Below, one piece after another: positions 29,701 through 42,379 of a stretch of DNA of 64,000 nucleotides. The notes beneath the pieces were generated by a model. The model worked only from the letters and a program-made list of their open reading frames with translations, made no database searches and had not been told where the DNA came from. This DNA is from Phallusia fumigata (taxonomy: Eukaryota > Chordata > Ascidiacea > Phlebobranchia > Ascidiidae): NCBI GenBank assembly GCA_008931825.1, contig QXVZ01030690.1, forward strand, positions 12,227-76,226, read 5' to 3'. The first letter of the stretch is position 1, and each line of letters starts with the position of its first letter. The position numbers and the translations under genes were made by a program.

Positions 29701-32469
29701 GATGCAACACCTGTGCGGGATGAAAGACCCCCGCCTTCTGTTGAAGAAGAAATTGTTAAGAAGGCAGAGGAGAAAGTTGTGCCTCGTCGCGCGGGAGACA
29801 ACGTGAAAATGGGTAAAGTTTCCACATTGCGTAGAAACAGGTCAGACAAGCAAACTGGATCCAGTCAAGCTGAAAAAAGCGGCAGTCGCTCTGAAAGCAA
29901 AAACAGGTCCCAAAAAGAACCAGATTTAAACACGAAGGATGGAAGAACAGAATCGCGAAGTTCCAAACCAGATTCAAGGAGAAATGATCGAAAATCGGAC
30001 TCAAGAAGATCTGATCAGCGCAAGGTTGAGGCAAAGGAAAAAGTGCGTGACTCGCACACTGAGAGAACGGAAACGAAAAAGTCTCACCCTGCAAGGACTG
30101 ATTCCCAGCCCAGAAAATCACATCGCCACTCCCCGTCTGAGAGAAGTGACAAATCGAAAGAGAAGAAAGAGCAATCTGTAAGAGACGACAAAAAATCAGA
30201 GCGGGATCTATCGAGAAAGAAAAGAGAAGTTAGAATAACGGAACGATTTTCGTCACCCAAAGATGAAGCCGCCAAAAAGCAAAAGGAAAAAGTCAGAAGT
30301 CCACAGCGTGGGAGCAAGACAGCTAATGTTTCTGTGCCAAAATCGGAACCAGGGGAAGAAGCGAAAGTGCAAGAAACAAAAACTCCCACAAATATAGTTA
30401 AAGCAGATACTCCAGAGACAAATTTGCAGGACAGTATGATTGAAACACCTAAAGTCGAAAATAACATATCATCCACACCTTCACAGAATTCAACCAAAGA
30501 TCCAGACGAAAACGTCGATACAATGAAGCTTTGGAAGCCAGTTACTGAAGTCGCTATTGAGCAAAACCCATTTGAAACCCAAGAGGAAACCAAAATTGCT
30601 ATTGCAACTCATAGTAACGAGGCCGAAACGGGCGACGACGAGCGACCGCCATCTGAGAATGCGGATATACTGAAGGTGGTGCCAGAGAGCGAANGTGTGT
30701 AAATCTTGCCATGTCGTTAATGCAAATTGGCAATAATCTAACACAGAAGCACGCAACCCCTATTGCGAACCGCTGCAATATGGTATTCCGCATTTTAAAC
30801 ATAAAAGAACTCAAGTCTAAATTTGTTCTCAATGCTCAGACCATACAAAAACATCGTTAAGACTCTTTTTTGACATGTTCTTGACAAGCGATCACGTGCA
30901 ATGACTATACGAGCTCAGCAGCATGTAAATATTTAGTTTGCGAAGTGCTAGTCATTTTGAACATTTATGACTAGAAACGCTGCTTGAAACTCTTGGATCA
31001 GAAATTATATATTTTTGTGAAAGTAGAGAAGCAAATCAAACCTGAACAGTTATTGATTTACACTGGCTTTCATTATTTAGAAGGACATGGAGTGTATTTT
31101 TATCTGTGCTATTCTCCTCAATTAATTTTAACTCTTGGGGTATGTTTGAGCTAATAGAGTTGTTGGGGTTTATTTACCAAATTTCATTATGCCACAATAT
31201 TTTTTTTTGAGAATATTATGTAACAACCCAAAACAACATTGTCACCTTTAAACCCAAAATATTAATTCGTTGTTTGCATGTCCATTATTAAAAACAAACT
31301 AATCTAAATGTATTTGAATTCAAAATGTGGGTATGTGAGGTGCTTCTCATCAGTTGTTTAATTTTGGTATTATTTGTGTCAGATGGGAAGAATCTGATGA
31401 GGAATCTAAACTGGATGGGAAGCCACAAAACAACGACCAGAAAGAAGAGGTGAAACCGGCAAGCAAAGGAAGAAGGATCAAAATCAAGAGAAAGCCTCCG
31501 GTTGAAACGGTTGCAGGCGAAACAAAATCCACATCTGACGATAAGTCGCCTGCAAGAAAGGTCAAAGAAAAATCTGACGCCGAAGCAAAGAAACCTCCGC
31601 AAAACGAAGCTTCCTCAACAGAAAACCACGACACGGCTTCAAATTCAGATAAAGTCGTCGATGCGCGGATGGTGATTACGCTGCGACGAAACTCGAAACG
31701 GGAGGAGGACGCTCGCCCCAGAAGGGTTTCCTTGGAGGGGCCGACTGACGACGACTATAGAGAATCTAAAACACACGAAGACGCTTCTTCTAAGGATAAA
31801 TCCGTCATTGCCCTGAAAGGGAAATCCATAAAAGTAACAGCGATGCGCTCTTCGCGACGTGAAAGCGAGGATTTTATCAACGACGATGTACTGGACCTTT
31901 CGCATCCTTCAGGCCTCAGTGATTTCGGATCTGAAACCGAGCAGGTGGAACAGAAGAAAGCGGCTAAAAAGAAGAAGAAAAAGAAGAAAAAACATAAAAA
32001 TCGTCGGCCGACAACTGACGAACAAGCCGATACTGCCAGCGATCGTCGTCCGACAAAGGAGAGTGATGAAGCCACTCCGGAACCGAAAAGGAAGTTTGTC
32101 ATCAAAAACGAGTTTTACTCGGATAACGAGGAGTATGAAGATGATTCGAGAAAATCGCGCAGCGGTCGGAAGATGGAGCGCAAGGAGTCAAAACGCACCA
32201 ACACCGCCAAACGTCACCACGATTCAAGTCGCGATCAAAGCCAACGACGGGAGCGAAAACGGTACCGGCGTGAACGCCTCGAAACAGAAAGCGACAATGA
32301 GAGCGACCGAGAGCGAGAACGAACGAAGCGAGATGAGCGCCGCGAAGGACGCCACAAGCATGATAAGCGCCACAAACGCCGGCACCGGAGACGCCGCGAT
32401 TATGAATCGGCCGCGTCATCGTATGACGATGAGGTCGACTACAAAAGGTCGCGACGATCAGTATCGTAA
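20784..32469 (+). CDS. RBBP6: RBBP6: DWNN, zinc-knuckle, RING ubiquitin ligase and 3'-processing factor
   Basis: Exons: 20784-20949, 21065-21161, 21247-21301, 23170-23214, 23366-23454, 23599-23743, 23872-24005, [one missing], 24819-24922, 25124-25587, 25728-25814, 26116-26707, 27002-27146, 27202-27256, 27454-27657, 28091-28201, 28422-28628, 28893-30698 and 31383-32469. About 1,864 residues are visible; human RBBP6 has about 1,790. DWNN domain: MSAIHYKFSSSNEYKNITFD...LDLHITNAQT...ALIPKNTAVLVRRIPLG. CCHC knuckle: CYRCNQHGHYSMHC. Then GIPRSHMVEV...GAMLT. RING second half: IRNALLDSETHQCPTCHKEN followed by LIANKFLRQAVNKFKNDTG. After that come Pro-rich runs, an RS/SR-rich part, a long charged region and a Lys-rich tail with nine consecutive lysines. 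The family protein is nuclear, acts as an E3 ligase towards YB-1 and p53 pathways, and is part of the mRNA cleavage and polyadenylation machinery. Confidence 0.96.
21412..21422 (+). terminator. Intronic AATAAA pair after the third RBBP6 exon
   Basis: Two overlapping AATAAA hexamers (21412, 21417). Reading through the donor after 21301 adds about 24 codons and stops at 21374-21376, upstream of these signals. This would yield a DWNN-only protein, like the short isoform known in vertebrates. Inference only. Confidence 0.3.
24005..24818. other. RBBP6 interval with a missing RING exon; single n at 24618
   Basis: The exon before ends in phase 2 and the exon after needs one upstream base. In vertebrate RBBP6 about 60 residues, including the first RING cysteines, lie between them. 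No frame in this interval carries a Cys-x2-Cys RING start. The n at 24618 has no duplicate around it, so real sequence is probably missing there. Confidence 0.7.
24359..24617. repeat. Probable non-autonomous DNA transposon fragment
   Basis: It starts ctagggatgggccgaacgg, similar to hAT-type ends, and contains a GC-rich inverted motif (gctcggtgctcggccgagca) in otherwise AT-rich intron. It is cut off by the n at 24618, so the far end is unknown. A repeat at a contig end also explains the assembly break. Confidence 0.4.
27615..27960. repeat. Tandem ~172-bp copy across a single n (assembly join)
   Basis: Copies 27615-27787 and 27789-27960 hold the same end of an RBBP6 exon, its donor and intron start, and differ at several positions. 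The exon portion differs only by a silent change (cgt/cgc). Only the left copy is attached to the rest of the exon. Confidence 0.85.
28669..28674 (+). terminator. Intronic AATAAA directly after an in-frame stop in RBBP6
   Basis: The exon 28422-28628 ends GAAAA|GTAAAA, where unspliced reading gives Lys-stop (TAA at 28630-28632). AATAAA follows 37 bases later. An isoform that ends after the RS-rich region is therefore possible. Confidence 0.35.
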
Positions 32470-32690
32470 CTTTGGGGCAAAATCTCTGTTTTTCATTTTG
32501 TTTGTGTTGACATAATGAGATTTATAAACTGGCTCCTGAACATTCGACAGCGTTAGTCAATATTTAATGATTTTTGATATGTCACAGTATGTTGGTGACT
32601 TCTTCGTTCTTGCGCTTCCTCGCCAACGTTAAATTTCATATTGTGTTTGAACTACGAAGCCCTCCCACACAGGCTTAAATTGTAAGGTGA

Positions 32691-32696
32691 AATAAA
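32691..32696 (+). terminator. Putative main polyadenylation signal of RBBP6
   Basis: AATAAA about 220 bases past the stop at 32467-32469, followed by a GT-rich stretch (tgtgaagtttatttgtg). Confidence 0.6.
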
Positions 32697-33520
32697 GTTG
32701 CAATGCGAAAATTTGTGAAGTTTATTTGTGTCAACTCCTTGGTCAAGATTATTTTTTATGGCAAGGTAAACAATAATTTTGCAATAATAAAGCGTTACAG
32801 GTAAAGTTTGTTGCGCTTGCTTGATTTCTGGTTGGTGGTGCGAACCAGAACCACAAGGTGCATGTTAGCATTTGTGTGATTTGAATCATATTTTACAAAA
32901 TATGAGATTACCCGCGAACGGGTATAGACTGGTCACAGAGATTTCTCCTGGTTTAGAGAATCTCGACTGCAAATGGCCAAACCTAGGTCAAAGATACAAA
33001 TTATTGCGTTACAATTACCTTGCCAATAGCGGTGCTTAGTTACAGTGTTATGGGTTTTAGTTCTGGGAGCTTAGGGCCTTAGTTCCTGTCGAGTATGGTG
33101 CAACACACTAAGTCATATAGAAGCCCTAGTCGTTTCTCGAAGTCTATGTACTTCAGTCGGTGTGAACGGTGCACCACAACATCCCCATGGGAGCATGTGT
33201 AGGTTGAAGTGTATAAGGGTTCACCACAAATTTGTAGAGGTATAACCCTTTCTGCATCTCTTTGCCTTTAACGCCAGTTAAGTAATTAACTCCCAGTAGG
33301 ATTTCATAATGCTACTTAGGTACAAAGACACGCAGGCAGCATTGGACGTATAGAGTTTTTGTCTGGCAACAGGAAAACGGGGCTTTTGACCTGGTTATTA
33401 CCTTAAATGAAGAATATTATAACTGTCACTCAAATCAACAACAAACGTTTCAAATGCATAAAAGCAGCTTTGTATCAGTTATTAAGAACAACCTCTCACC
33501 TAATATGCCATCGATAACTT

Positions 33521-33534
33521 CTGTGACGTCACAG
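33521..33534. promoter_or_regulatory. Perfect palindrome with CRE core (CTGTGACGTCACAG)
   Basis: The 14 bases are self-complementary and contain TGACGTCA, the CREB/ATF binding core. The site is 0.8 kb after the RBBP6 polyadenylation signal and 3.6 kb before the RASD-like start. Function is not shown by sequence. Confidence 0.35.
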
Positions 33535-33822
33535 TAGGACGTTCCTTTTGAATGTTGCAAGAAAGGAAAAACGATTGAAGACCTCTGTTTGAGGTCACAG
33601 GAGCCGGACGATTCCGACCGTTGCCATAGTGCGGCCAGCTAGAGAGTTGTTCATTACCAAAGCAGCACCTGCTTTTAACCGTCACAAGAAAAGAGTTTAA
33701 AGAAAACATACCCGTCCCACTTGCCCATTAATAAGCATTGTTCCTTTTAATTCATCTACCTACGCACTTCTAACACGTCATCGGCTGGATTTATCTGCAA
33801 TTAACAACCCTCTTGTCGTGCA

Positions 33823-33860
33823 GGTTGGCAAACTATGGCCCGCGAAGTCTTTTGTTCTGA
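33823..33860. repeat. hAT-like terminal tract
   Basis: The sequence gcaggttggcaaactatggcccgcg matches the usual end of hAT-type non-autonomous elements (ggttggcaaactatggcccgc). The other end was not identified. Confidence 0.4.
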
Positions 33861-36800
33861 TCGTGTATTAACCCAATTTATTTTTACTTGCCCATTGGCC
33901 TAGCCCTAGTAGGACTTCAGGCGTGTGCGATTTGTTTGGTCGTCCTTCCACACAAAAAAGTTTGCTCAACCCCTCTCTATCTTTAACTCTGTCTATCTCG
34001 TATTTCAATCAATGATTTTGAGTAAATTGTTGAACCACTTTGCTTGTTAGTAGAACGCACCAACACAATAGAATATCCACTTTTATCAGAGCAGTTTTGG
34101 GGCAAAGGGCGAAATGGGCAGCGGCATCGGGACAAAAGAATCATTAAAACTTACTGTTTCATAAAAAGGCCCAAACGTCTTAGTGCCAAACGTCGACACA
34201 ACGAACTCCTTAAATGGAGAACACAGATTAAAAACAGAATCGTTTTCTTATTTCTTTCACTGAAGTATCATATTTTTGTTAAGAAATTACTAAATTTAAA
34301 TGTAATAAACCAAACGCGGGCTGCACCATTTTTTAAGCATCCAGTTTTCCAGGCTCTATGGCTTGTATTAAAAGATTTCAGCGTACACTAAACCAAGGAG
34401 CGAACAACCTTTCGCACCAGTTTCTATTTTATGTTTTGATTTAACTTGCACACCTTTTTCTACCCAGCAGATATTACGGTATAACAGACTTAAGTTGACA
34501 ATAATATATTTGACACAAAAGTTGAAAACAGGATTTCAGGCAAATAATACATAAAGTGTTTGGTTTGATGACACTTCTGATTCTGCATTTATCATTAGTT
34601 GAGCAGGAATGCTCAGTGCACCATTAATCGTATAATTTTGAGCAACTTTCCTTGACCCAACCTATCACAATACCATTGAATGGGGCGCTTTCACAGCACT
34701 GACGACAAACCGAAAAAAAAGAGTGGCGAAAAAGGCAAGCCGTGTTGGCTTCTATTAAAACAACGCGACTGAAAAACAACATTCGTTCAGGCTTAAAGCG
34801 ATAAGGTTGGCGGTGGATAGGCGGTATTCTGCGGCATAGCGTTTAACGGTGAGGAACGGTTGTTTATTGTGTACATCATTATATGCTTTAATAAGAGATA
34901 CACACTGTCGACAATATACAGTACATGTCAGTTTGCTGGAAAACGTACGACAGGAATAGGCACATTTGGCATAAAGCGTTCTACTGGAAACGTTGATTCG
35001 TGGGGCCTGCACATTGCTTTTTGTTGTAAAGTTGATGGATTTTTTGTGAGCAAAATTTAAAACACTGTGTTTTTTCTGTAGTGTTTATAAATTTTACTGG
35101 CGATTACATTAAGTGAAATCTGCGACGAACAGACAGTTCCGGAGTGTTCTAATTCAACAAGTGAAACAAAGGCATCAAAGACATGTGAGTGGAAAATATA
35201 TTGGGCAATTGTTACGTTTAATCTTGAGCATAAACTCATGTAGCTTTAATCATTAAACAGCTACAAATTTGCCGAAATTTACGACAATTTGACATCTGGG
35301 GGACCGACGATTGATTGTGATAAATTTAAACAAGTTCTTTCAGGGATCGTGTAACTTATCCATCACGACAAGTATTACTTAAAAAACACTGTGAGAGCCT
35401 TTCTTATTAATTCCACTCCGATAATAATCAGAAGGTTTCGTTTCCAAACTTCGTTTATTTCCAAATAAATGGCAAAAGTTCCGGAAATAAACTTTGGCCT
35501 ATAATGATATTGACATGGTAAAATAGTAATCATTGCGAGAATCATGTTGGTATCGACTTCCTTACTACCAATTAAACTATCCTTGTTCGGTTATGTGTTG
35601 GCTGTTTTTGTTAGGATGTTGTTCGTAATAGAAGGTACAAGCAAATAAATATTACCAAGTAGATCTGACGACGTTCTGTACGATGTTTTGGAATTCCGAC
35701 ATAACAAATTTTCGAAAGAATCTGTTAAAGCGAATGCTCGTGACACAATGATTTACATCGGTAAAGTTACAACGAGTCGTGTTGTTGTATTTTCAGTAAA
35801 ACGGTCTGCAGCGATTGAAATTTGAAAATCCATCTTTTGCAATGCGGTTTAGCATTTGGCGTATAAAGCCAACGTTCTTTGCTATTGTGGTGTGACATAT
35901 GGTATTTTGGGCGGGTTTGGTTACATGTGCGTGTATCGTGGTGGGGTAAATTTGCACGACAATGCGTTTGTCAAAATGTTAAATATAACAATGCGTTTTT
36001 CAGAATGCTGCATGTACGAGCATTTTTTTAAACATTTTACGCTATTGGTAGCATTTTTATCCCCGTTAACTTGTTCGTTTCGTGACGGATCCGAAGCTGT
36101 TACTTTTCCAAATTAAGTACCAAACAAAATTTTCCACTACAAAACGAATTTTTAATGATTTGTGGCCTAATAGAAAAGTAACAACCTAGGTATCTGTACG
36201 AAACAACTGGGATAAAAAAACGCTTCGACGTTTCTAACGACAACGCCTTTGTAAATCTTGTTAGGCAAAGTAGCACTTTAATTATTGATGTATTGCTAAC
36301 TTAGCTTCGGTCGTGCATCGAGTTTTTCTAGAATATGTACGTCCTGCAACGAAATGAAAAAAACGGCGCATTTATTTCTACAGTGACAGCAGCAAAATTG
36401 AAAACATTCACACTAATAATGAACATACGTCTTATCAAATATAAAGTTGCGCTCTAATTCGGCGGACTGTGCGCAGAAGAAAACTAGGTAAAATCGCCAC
36501 CAAAATGTACAAAGCGCAAGCAAATGGTTGTTGAAACGCTTTTTGTTGGAGGGAATAGCTCCTTCAGTTTTGATGCTTGAACAGCAGCGAAAGCAAAACA
36601 AACTTTGCGTGACAGTTCAATATGTGAGATAGATTCCAAAGCTTGTTTAAATTTCGTAGAATTGGAAGATTGCTTAAGCCTCGGCTGATTTAGCGGATAA
36701 GCCCTATTCTAAATAGAACATTTGACAACATGTCATTTCAATCTCTCATGTTGTTTGGTTTATTTTGATTTTACGTACAAAGACTGACTGCTGCTGTCGT

Positions 36801-37177
36801 ATGCTTATGTATGGGGTTTGCTAAGGAATGGTGTAATGCGAGGTCCAGTGTAAAACGGGAATTGTTTTGTTCACCTTTCTGTTCTTTTACACATATGGTA
36901 AGAATGTAAAAAAAGCAACAGTAAATGTACAACCGAAAGTGCACAACATATTCTACAACACAAATTACCCGAAATCTTGGTTTTGCAATCAGCGGCGCCA
37001 TTGGATTAAGCCTTACATCATTAGAACCCCAATTTAAATGAATTCTTACCAAGAGGTTTATCGATTGCACCTTTAAATAGCAACACCTGCTGGCCGGTAA
37101 CAGGAAATTTGAGTATTGACAAGTTTCGAAATTAACAAGTGCCTGCCTTACACAGGTCTGACATTCGGAGAAACGCG

Positions 37178-40100
37178 ATGCAAGGCACCCTTCCTGTGCC
37201 CGTGGCTGGACAAAGAAAACTACGAATGATTGTGCTGGGCGCGTCGCGGGTTGGCAAAACCCAGCTTGTGTCACGGTTCATGGGCACGCCATTTAGGTAA
37301 GGTCATGACCCTTGCCTACAACCTAAAAACAGAAACCTGCAAAAACTACGGTCGACTGCGCAACATTCTGCTAAGGCAGTTAAAACCGTTTTACGGTTGG
37401 TACAGATTGTTTGGCCTGCCGACTGTGTTTAACTTTTAGTGTTTTTCCGTTTCTTGTTCAATAAATCCCACTGTAGGTCCTTATGGGCCCTTTGAGTATT
37501 GTGTGGGCGTTTAGGTTTTAGCAATATTGTAGTTATGTGTGGTTAACCATCGATTGCTGATAAGAGTACTTGTGAACGTCATAAAGGCCATCTCTTCGAC
37601 CTATTAACTTGTGAAGTGAACCCATTTAAAAACGCATCCAACATGCGCATCAAAAAGTATCTTTTACAAACATTAAAAGCAGTTGTTGTTTGGTATACAT
37701 TGATTTACAATTGGAAACTGCTTTGCAATGGTCAAATACCGTTAAAAATGCATCCAGTCAGCAATTGTCTGGATGCCACTGCAACTCGCTGTTTGTTCGT
37801 GCAGCGAAGCGTACATCCCGACCGTGGAAAATTTTCACCGCAAAATGTACACGATCAGAGGCCACACGTACCAGCTCGACATCCTGGATACAGCAGGAGC
37901 GACGATCAACCCGTTGACACAAAAGATCACGCTTATGACGGGTGAGTAGACGCAGTCTCTATCTGCTTGCTTGCTTGCTGGTCCGGTTGCCGCCTCGATT
38001 TTGAGGTCAGCAGATTATTTCATACGTGCAATCTTGGTGGTTTTTATTCAGCCCACGCAGTTTCCCTGAGGATACGTTGCTTTGATTGTGCACAAATGCG
38101 CGGCTTATAAGACGTGATCGATGCCGCCATTTAATTTCTTACAAGCTATAAACAGACAAAAGCAATTCTATTTCTCGGATTTTATTGTTATGTGAAATAC
38201 ACGTACGGTCGTTGTTCGCACCATCTGCCTTAAACAAAATCATAAAGGCTAAATTTGTCGCACGTTTGCAAAAATGTTACAACCACGTCGTTATAACGTG
38301 TTACAAAAAACCGGGACCCAATTAATAGCATTATCGACCGCTTTTGCCGACGTCTGCCCGTTTCCACTCAATTCGACGGTGAGACAATTTACACCTGTTT
38401 GCACACAGCCCCGGTATGAACTGCTACCTGGAGGGGAGAACGACCTATTGAGAAATAAGGAGATAGGGCTTTTTCGACCTACTCGATTGAGTCGTTGGAT
38501 TCCGCGTGACTGCTTTCGGCGAAACGATGAACAAATTCGCGGCGCTCAAATATTGATTCTTTTCACTACTGTCGATTTATCTGTTTACTCTCCTTATTGA
38601 TAAACTCGCTTCGGTTTGGTTGAGTCCGGACTCTTCGTTTTTCTGCATCCGGCAAACAAGCCATTTTAGCGATTTTCGCCTAGTACGCCGAATTAGGGCC
38701 CCATGTTGTTGCCTGTAGCTACACAAAACAGGTTTGTCGCATTTTGCAACAAAAAAACAGACATTTGTTGTTGCCTGTTTGCAATGTTCTAATTAAGGTT
38801 TGTAGGTATAACGCAGGTTTGGGCAGATTTTGCATATTTTGGATTGCAAAGTTTGCATTACCAAGGCGCACAACAACTTTGTTACACTAATTAAATCGCT
38901 TGGGATAAAATTGATCTTGGGGCGTTGGAAGAACGTGTCGTTAAATTAAAAAACGGATTTCAGTGCCAGCAACTCGTCGGATCGATTCCTAACTCTTCAA
39001 TTAATGATGTTTATCGACTTAACACGTCGTAAATAATCATTCTTCACACGAAAGATAGGCGTGTTTACAGCTTTTGGAGAAACGCAATTGTTACCAGTGG
39101 CGTCCAATTTCGAGGGGTCATTGGCCTTTTGCACACGGTATTGGGTTTGCCCCCAGTCGTTGTGACGAATCGAAAACTGTTGTTGTGTTTGTTGACGCCC
39201 AAGGTTGCGAGCCCCGCCAAGAGAATCGCCCTTTTGTAAGTCAACATCTCTATTCACGTGCGCGCGTGTTCAGCCAAGCGAATTGCTTTCGTCATCGCGA
39301 AACAACATCCGTGAATGTTCGCACCTCGTTGAACTGTTGCGTCACAAATGAAATGGGATAAAGTTTAAGTTTTGGTCCCAAAGACGTTGTTTTATTTGCC
39401 GACCTAAGGTGTGATTCATGTAAATGGTTTTGATTGCTCACTTTTTTGCTAAAAAAACATTTAGGGGTGAAATAAGGCTGTTCACATACACCTGTACGTC
39501 ACGTTGTAAGTGGGATAAAGCTCCAAGGGTCCTATTTCTAAAAGAATAGGTTTGTCGACGTTTTGAGTGATTCAGGTTTTTAGATATTTTGTTTTTGCAA
39601 AACAACTTTCGGGTTAACTAAGGTTAGTGTTCGTGACCAAGCGCCAGTCTGCAAGGGGTGGTGTTGCTTTCTCGTAGTCAGACCTAATTCAGTTGATTTG
39701 TGGTCCACTAATGCAGCACGTGAACCGATATTGTACTGCCGTTAGTCACGTCCGCAATTCTTTTGCAATTATTCGTGCATTATGGCGAAGATCAACATTC
39801 TGCGATCATTTGGGTCTGCCCGGGGTGCTAGCGCTGTGTTTTGATTCTTGTTGATTGAGCATATCTTCTAAATACTCAAATGCACATTTGGCCCCAAAAA
39901 AATTATTGAATTTATTTTTCATGTTGTAGTCAATTATTAACACTGTAATGTAATTTTAGCTTTCAACAGCTTAAGATTAACCTGAAAAAAACCAATAACA
40001 CAATAGTATAATTTGTTATTTTTTAACGCAATGTACTCTATTTCAGGCGACATGTTTCTTGTTGTGTACTCCGTAACCTCCGAGTCGAGTTTTGAATACG

Positions 40101-40954
40101 CCAAAGAGCTGGTTGGTATGATTGAAGACGCCAAAGAGTCGCTTCACAACGACGTTTTGCACAACGGAAACCGAAAAAAGAAACACATGCGCTCCTATAC
40201 ACCCATTATTATCGCCGGCAACAAAGCTGACATGGAAGAACAAAGAACTGTCCCAGCCTCCGCGGCAACCGACTGGCTGAAAGGCGAGCAAAAAACTGCC
40301 AGACACCTTCGCACACACGTTGACGTGTCGGCACGTGACCTATCCAGCGTCCAGGTTCTCTTTGAGCGCCTCTTCATGCTCGCCCACTTGCCGCTGGAAA
40401 TGAGCCCTAACATGCACCGCAAGGTGTCAGCACACACCTTCTACGAAACCACTGCCGCGTCTGTAGCACTTCACAAGAAAATGGGCAGTCCGCTGTTTAA
40501 CCGGAGCCAGAGCGAGGACTGCTCAGTAAAACGGAACCGCAAAGTATGGAATTCGATCAAACACGGGCGAAAAAGCAATAGAGGTTCGCCGCCGTCACCC
40601 GGCTCAAGCTCTTCGGGTTCAATGTTTTCCGGAAGTTCCGAGGATTTTGAGTTTCTCTCATCCGACGATGGCAAGCAGGATGTCGTACCCGTGACCTTGT
40701 CATCAGCCGACGCTGTTGCCACAATATTTCCAAACCAAAGGCGGCCAAGCACTACCACTGAGGTAAACATAGCGTTAAGCAAGGCACGAGTGGCCCACGC
40801 AGTCCCGAAGTGTTACGAGTCGGCGTCTCCACACCCCTCCATCCCCCAGCATATGATTTCCAACGACGTTGAATGTCACCAATTTTCCGGCAAAGACCAC
40901 TCTTCGGCATTTCAGAAGCTAAAGAGGAAATTGGGCAAAATGAAAAGCAACTGA
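37178..40954 (+). CDS. RASD (Dexras/Rhes)-family small GTPase without CAAX box
   Basis: Three exons: 37178-37296, 37805-37941 and 40047-40954, giving 387 residues (RASD1 and RASD2 are about 266-281). G1 is GASRVGKT at residues 21-28, the effector loop PTVENFHRK at 45-53, G3 DILDTAG at 65-71, G4 NKAD at 144-147 and G5 SAR at 180-182. Family-specific stretches are PTVENFHRKMYTIRG with YQLDILDT, and LPLEMSPNMHRKVS at 200-213. RASD proteins act near the plasma membrane and tune heterotrimeric G-protein and cAMP signalling. Two points are odd. There is a basic insert before the NKAD strand (NGNRKKKHMR). The C-terminus is long, Ser-rich and ends in a basic run (KLKRKLGKMKSN) with no C-terminal CAAX cysteine, so farnesylation as in vertebrate RASD is not expected. 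RASD1 or RASD2 is not assigned. Confidence 0.9.
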
Positions 40955-41230
40955 CGATTCTATAAAGCTGATCGATGGATGTCTACCGGCACTGATGCAT
41001 TGTGCAATTATTCGTAAACTTGTGTATGTACAGCGACTTACGCTTCAGATCAACATTCTTGGGTGACGAAGTCAAAACTCGGACCGAAACGCCTTGTGTA
41101 TCAAAAGTGCCGTTTTCTTTTTTTTTCGGAACGCTGCTGTGTGTTGCATGGGCGCGCCAAAACTGATATAAACTCGTTTCTTTGTTTTGCGAATCGCTTT
41201 TACAATCCATTGTAAGCAAGTTCCTTCACT

Positions 41231-41236
41231 AATAAA
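41231..41236 (+). terminator. Putative polyadenylation signal of the RASD-like gene
   Basis: AATAAA about 277 bases past the stop at 40952-40954. Confidence 0.5.
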
Positions 41237-42258
41237 TTACCACAATGGATATATGATTTTATAAAGTTTATGTACTATCAGGCTATTTCAACTAGGTCTA
41301 GGACAGTAAAAAAACGGGAAACGTAAATGTTGTTTGGTGTAAGGAAAAAATATTTAACTTAATGGCTCAGCCATGATAGGTTTAATCTAATTTACAAATC
41401 GTGACCATATCCAGTTAACCGTCATATTGTGCGTAGAACCAGCCTTTAAAGGGCCGAAGCAAATATATCTTCGTGAAGCGGGAGGCGTTTCGCGCCACGG
41501 GTATAATGCAAAGTCTAGAGATGTATGTTGATTTTTGGAACAACAATAGCTAAAAAACGCTCACGTGATCTTTATTCCGATGAGCCTGACCCGTTTGCTC
41601 TTTGACAACTCAGTGCGCCAACGTAACTACGGAAAACGAGTGTTGGTTCTTTGGGAGAATAGCTAAACCATGTAAAATCGGTGTCGTGTCGTTTAGCGCT
41701 GTGGGAGCAATGTTTCAGACTAATTGGCATTTTCGATTCCTGCTCGGCTCTGGGCCCATTAATCATGACAGATTCGGGTGAGAAAGGCTATGGAACCCCT
41801 TTCATTCAAGCTCAAATTACGTGCTCATTTGCTTAATGAATAAAGTTAACTTTTTCCTTCACCTTGCTAAGTATCTGTGAAAATCAATTTAAACATTGAA
41901 TCATGACAATAACATTGGCACCTGATCGATTTAGACTTTTGCTTTAAAAGTTACCAAGCTAAATATAAAAAAAATACATAGGTTGTAGGTCATCCAGTTG
42001 ATGAGTTTTTAATTTGGATTGCACACAGAAAAACTTGCTGTTGATAATTAGTGATAACTTGGTTTCCACATTTTAACTAAAAAATTGCTACCATAAACTT
42101 TACATTTGTGACAGGTAACATATTTGAAAGCCCAAATATTGCTTAAATTCATTAAAAATTATCGTAAAAGTGACACAGTTCGCATTAAATTCTAGCGTTT
42201 TTAAAGTGCGGAAATGTAATCACAATTTCTATAATTGATGTAATACCATTCTATGAAA
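41237..42258. other. Convergent intergenic region, nothing recognised
   Basis: AT-rich DNA between two genes that converge: the RASD-like gene from the left and the DPP4-like gene from the right. No supported feature. Confidence 0.5.
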
Positions 42259-42264
42259 TTTATT
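42259..42264 (-). terminator. Putative polyadenylation signal of the DPP4-like gene
   Basis: TTTATT on the plus strand is AATAAA on the minus strand, 115 bases past the stop at 42380-42382. Confidence 0.5.
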
Positions 42265-42379
42265 TTCGATGTTAAACGTTTGATCATTTACTTTATCGGA
42301 AACTAATAGGAACAGTAGAAAGCAATCCGAGTTCAAAAACGTTCTTGAGGCAAACACAACGAAGCAAAATTGAATGGTT

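Larger units (their letters stand above)
32697..37177. other. Intergenic between RBBP6 and the RASD-like gene
   Basis: About 4.5 kb with no coding exon I can support. It holds a perfect 14-bp palindrome with a CRE core at 33521-33534 and a hAT-like tract at 33823-33850. The open frame at 34044-34391 shows no recognisable motif and is taken as chance. Confidence 0.5.

Noticed and set aside
34044-34391. 115-codon frame between RBBP6 and the RASD-like gene
   Set aside because: No domain, no splice or start context of note, and composition like the surrounding DNA.
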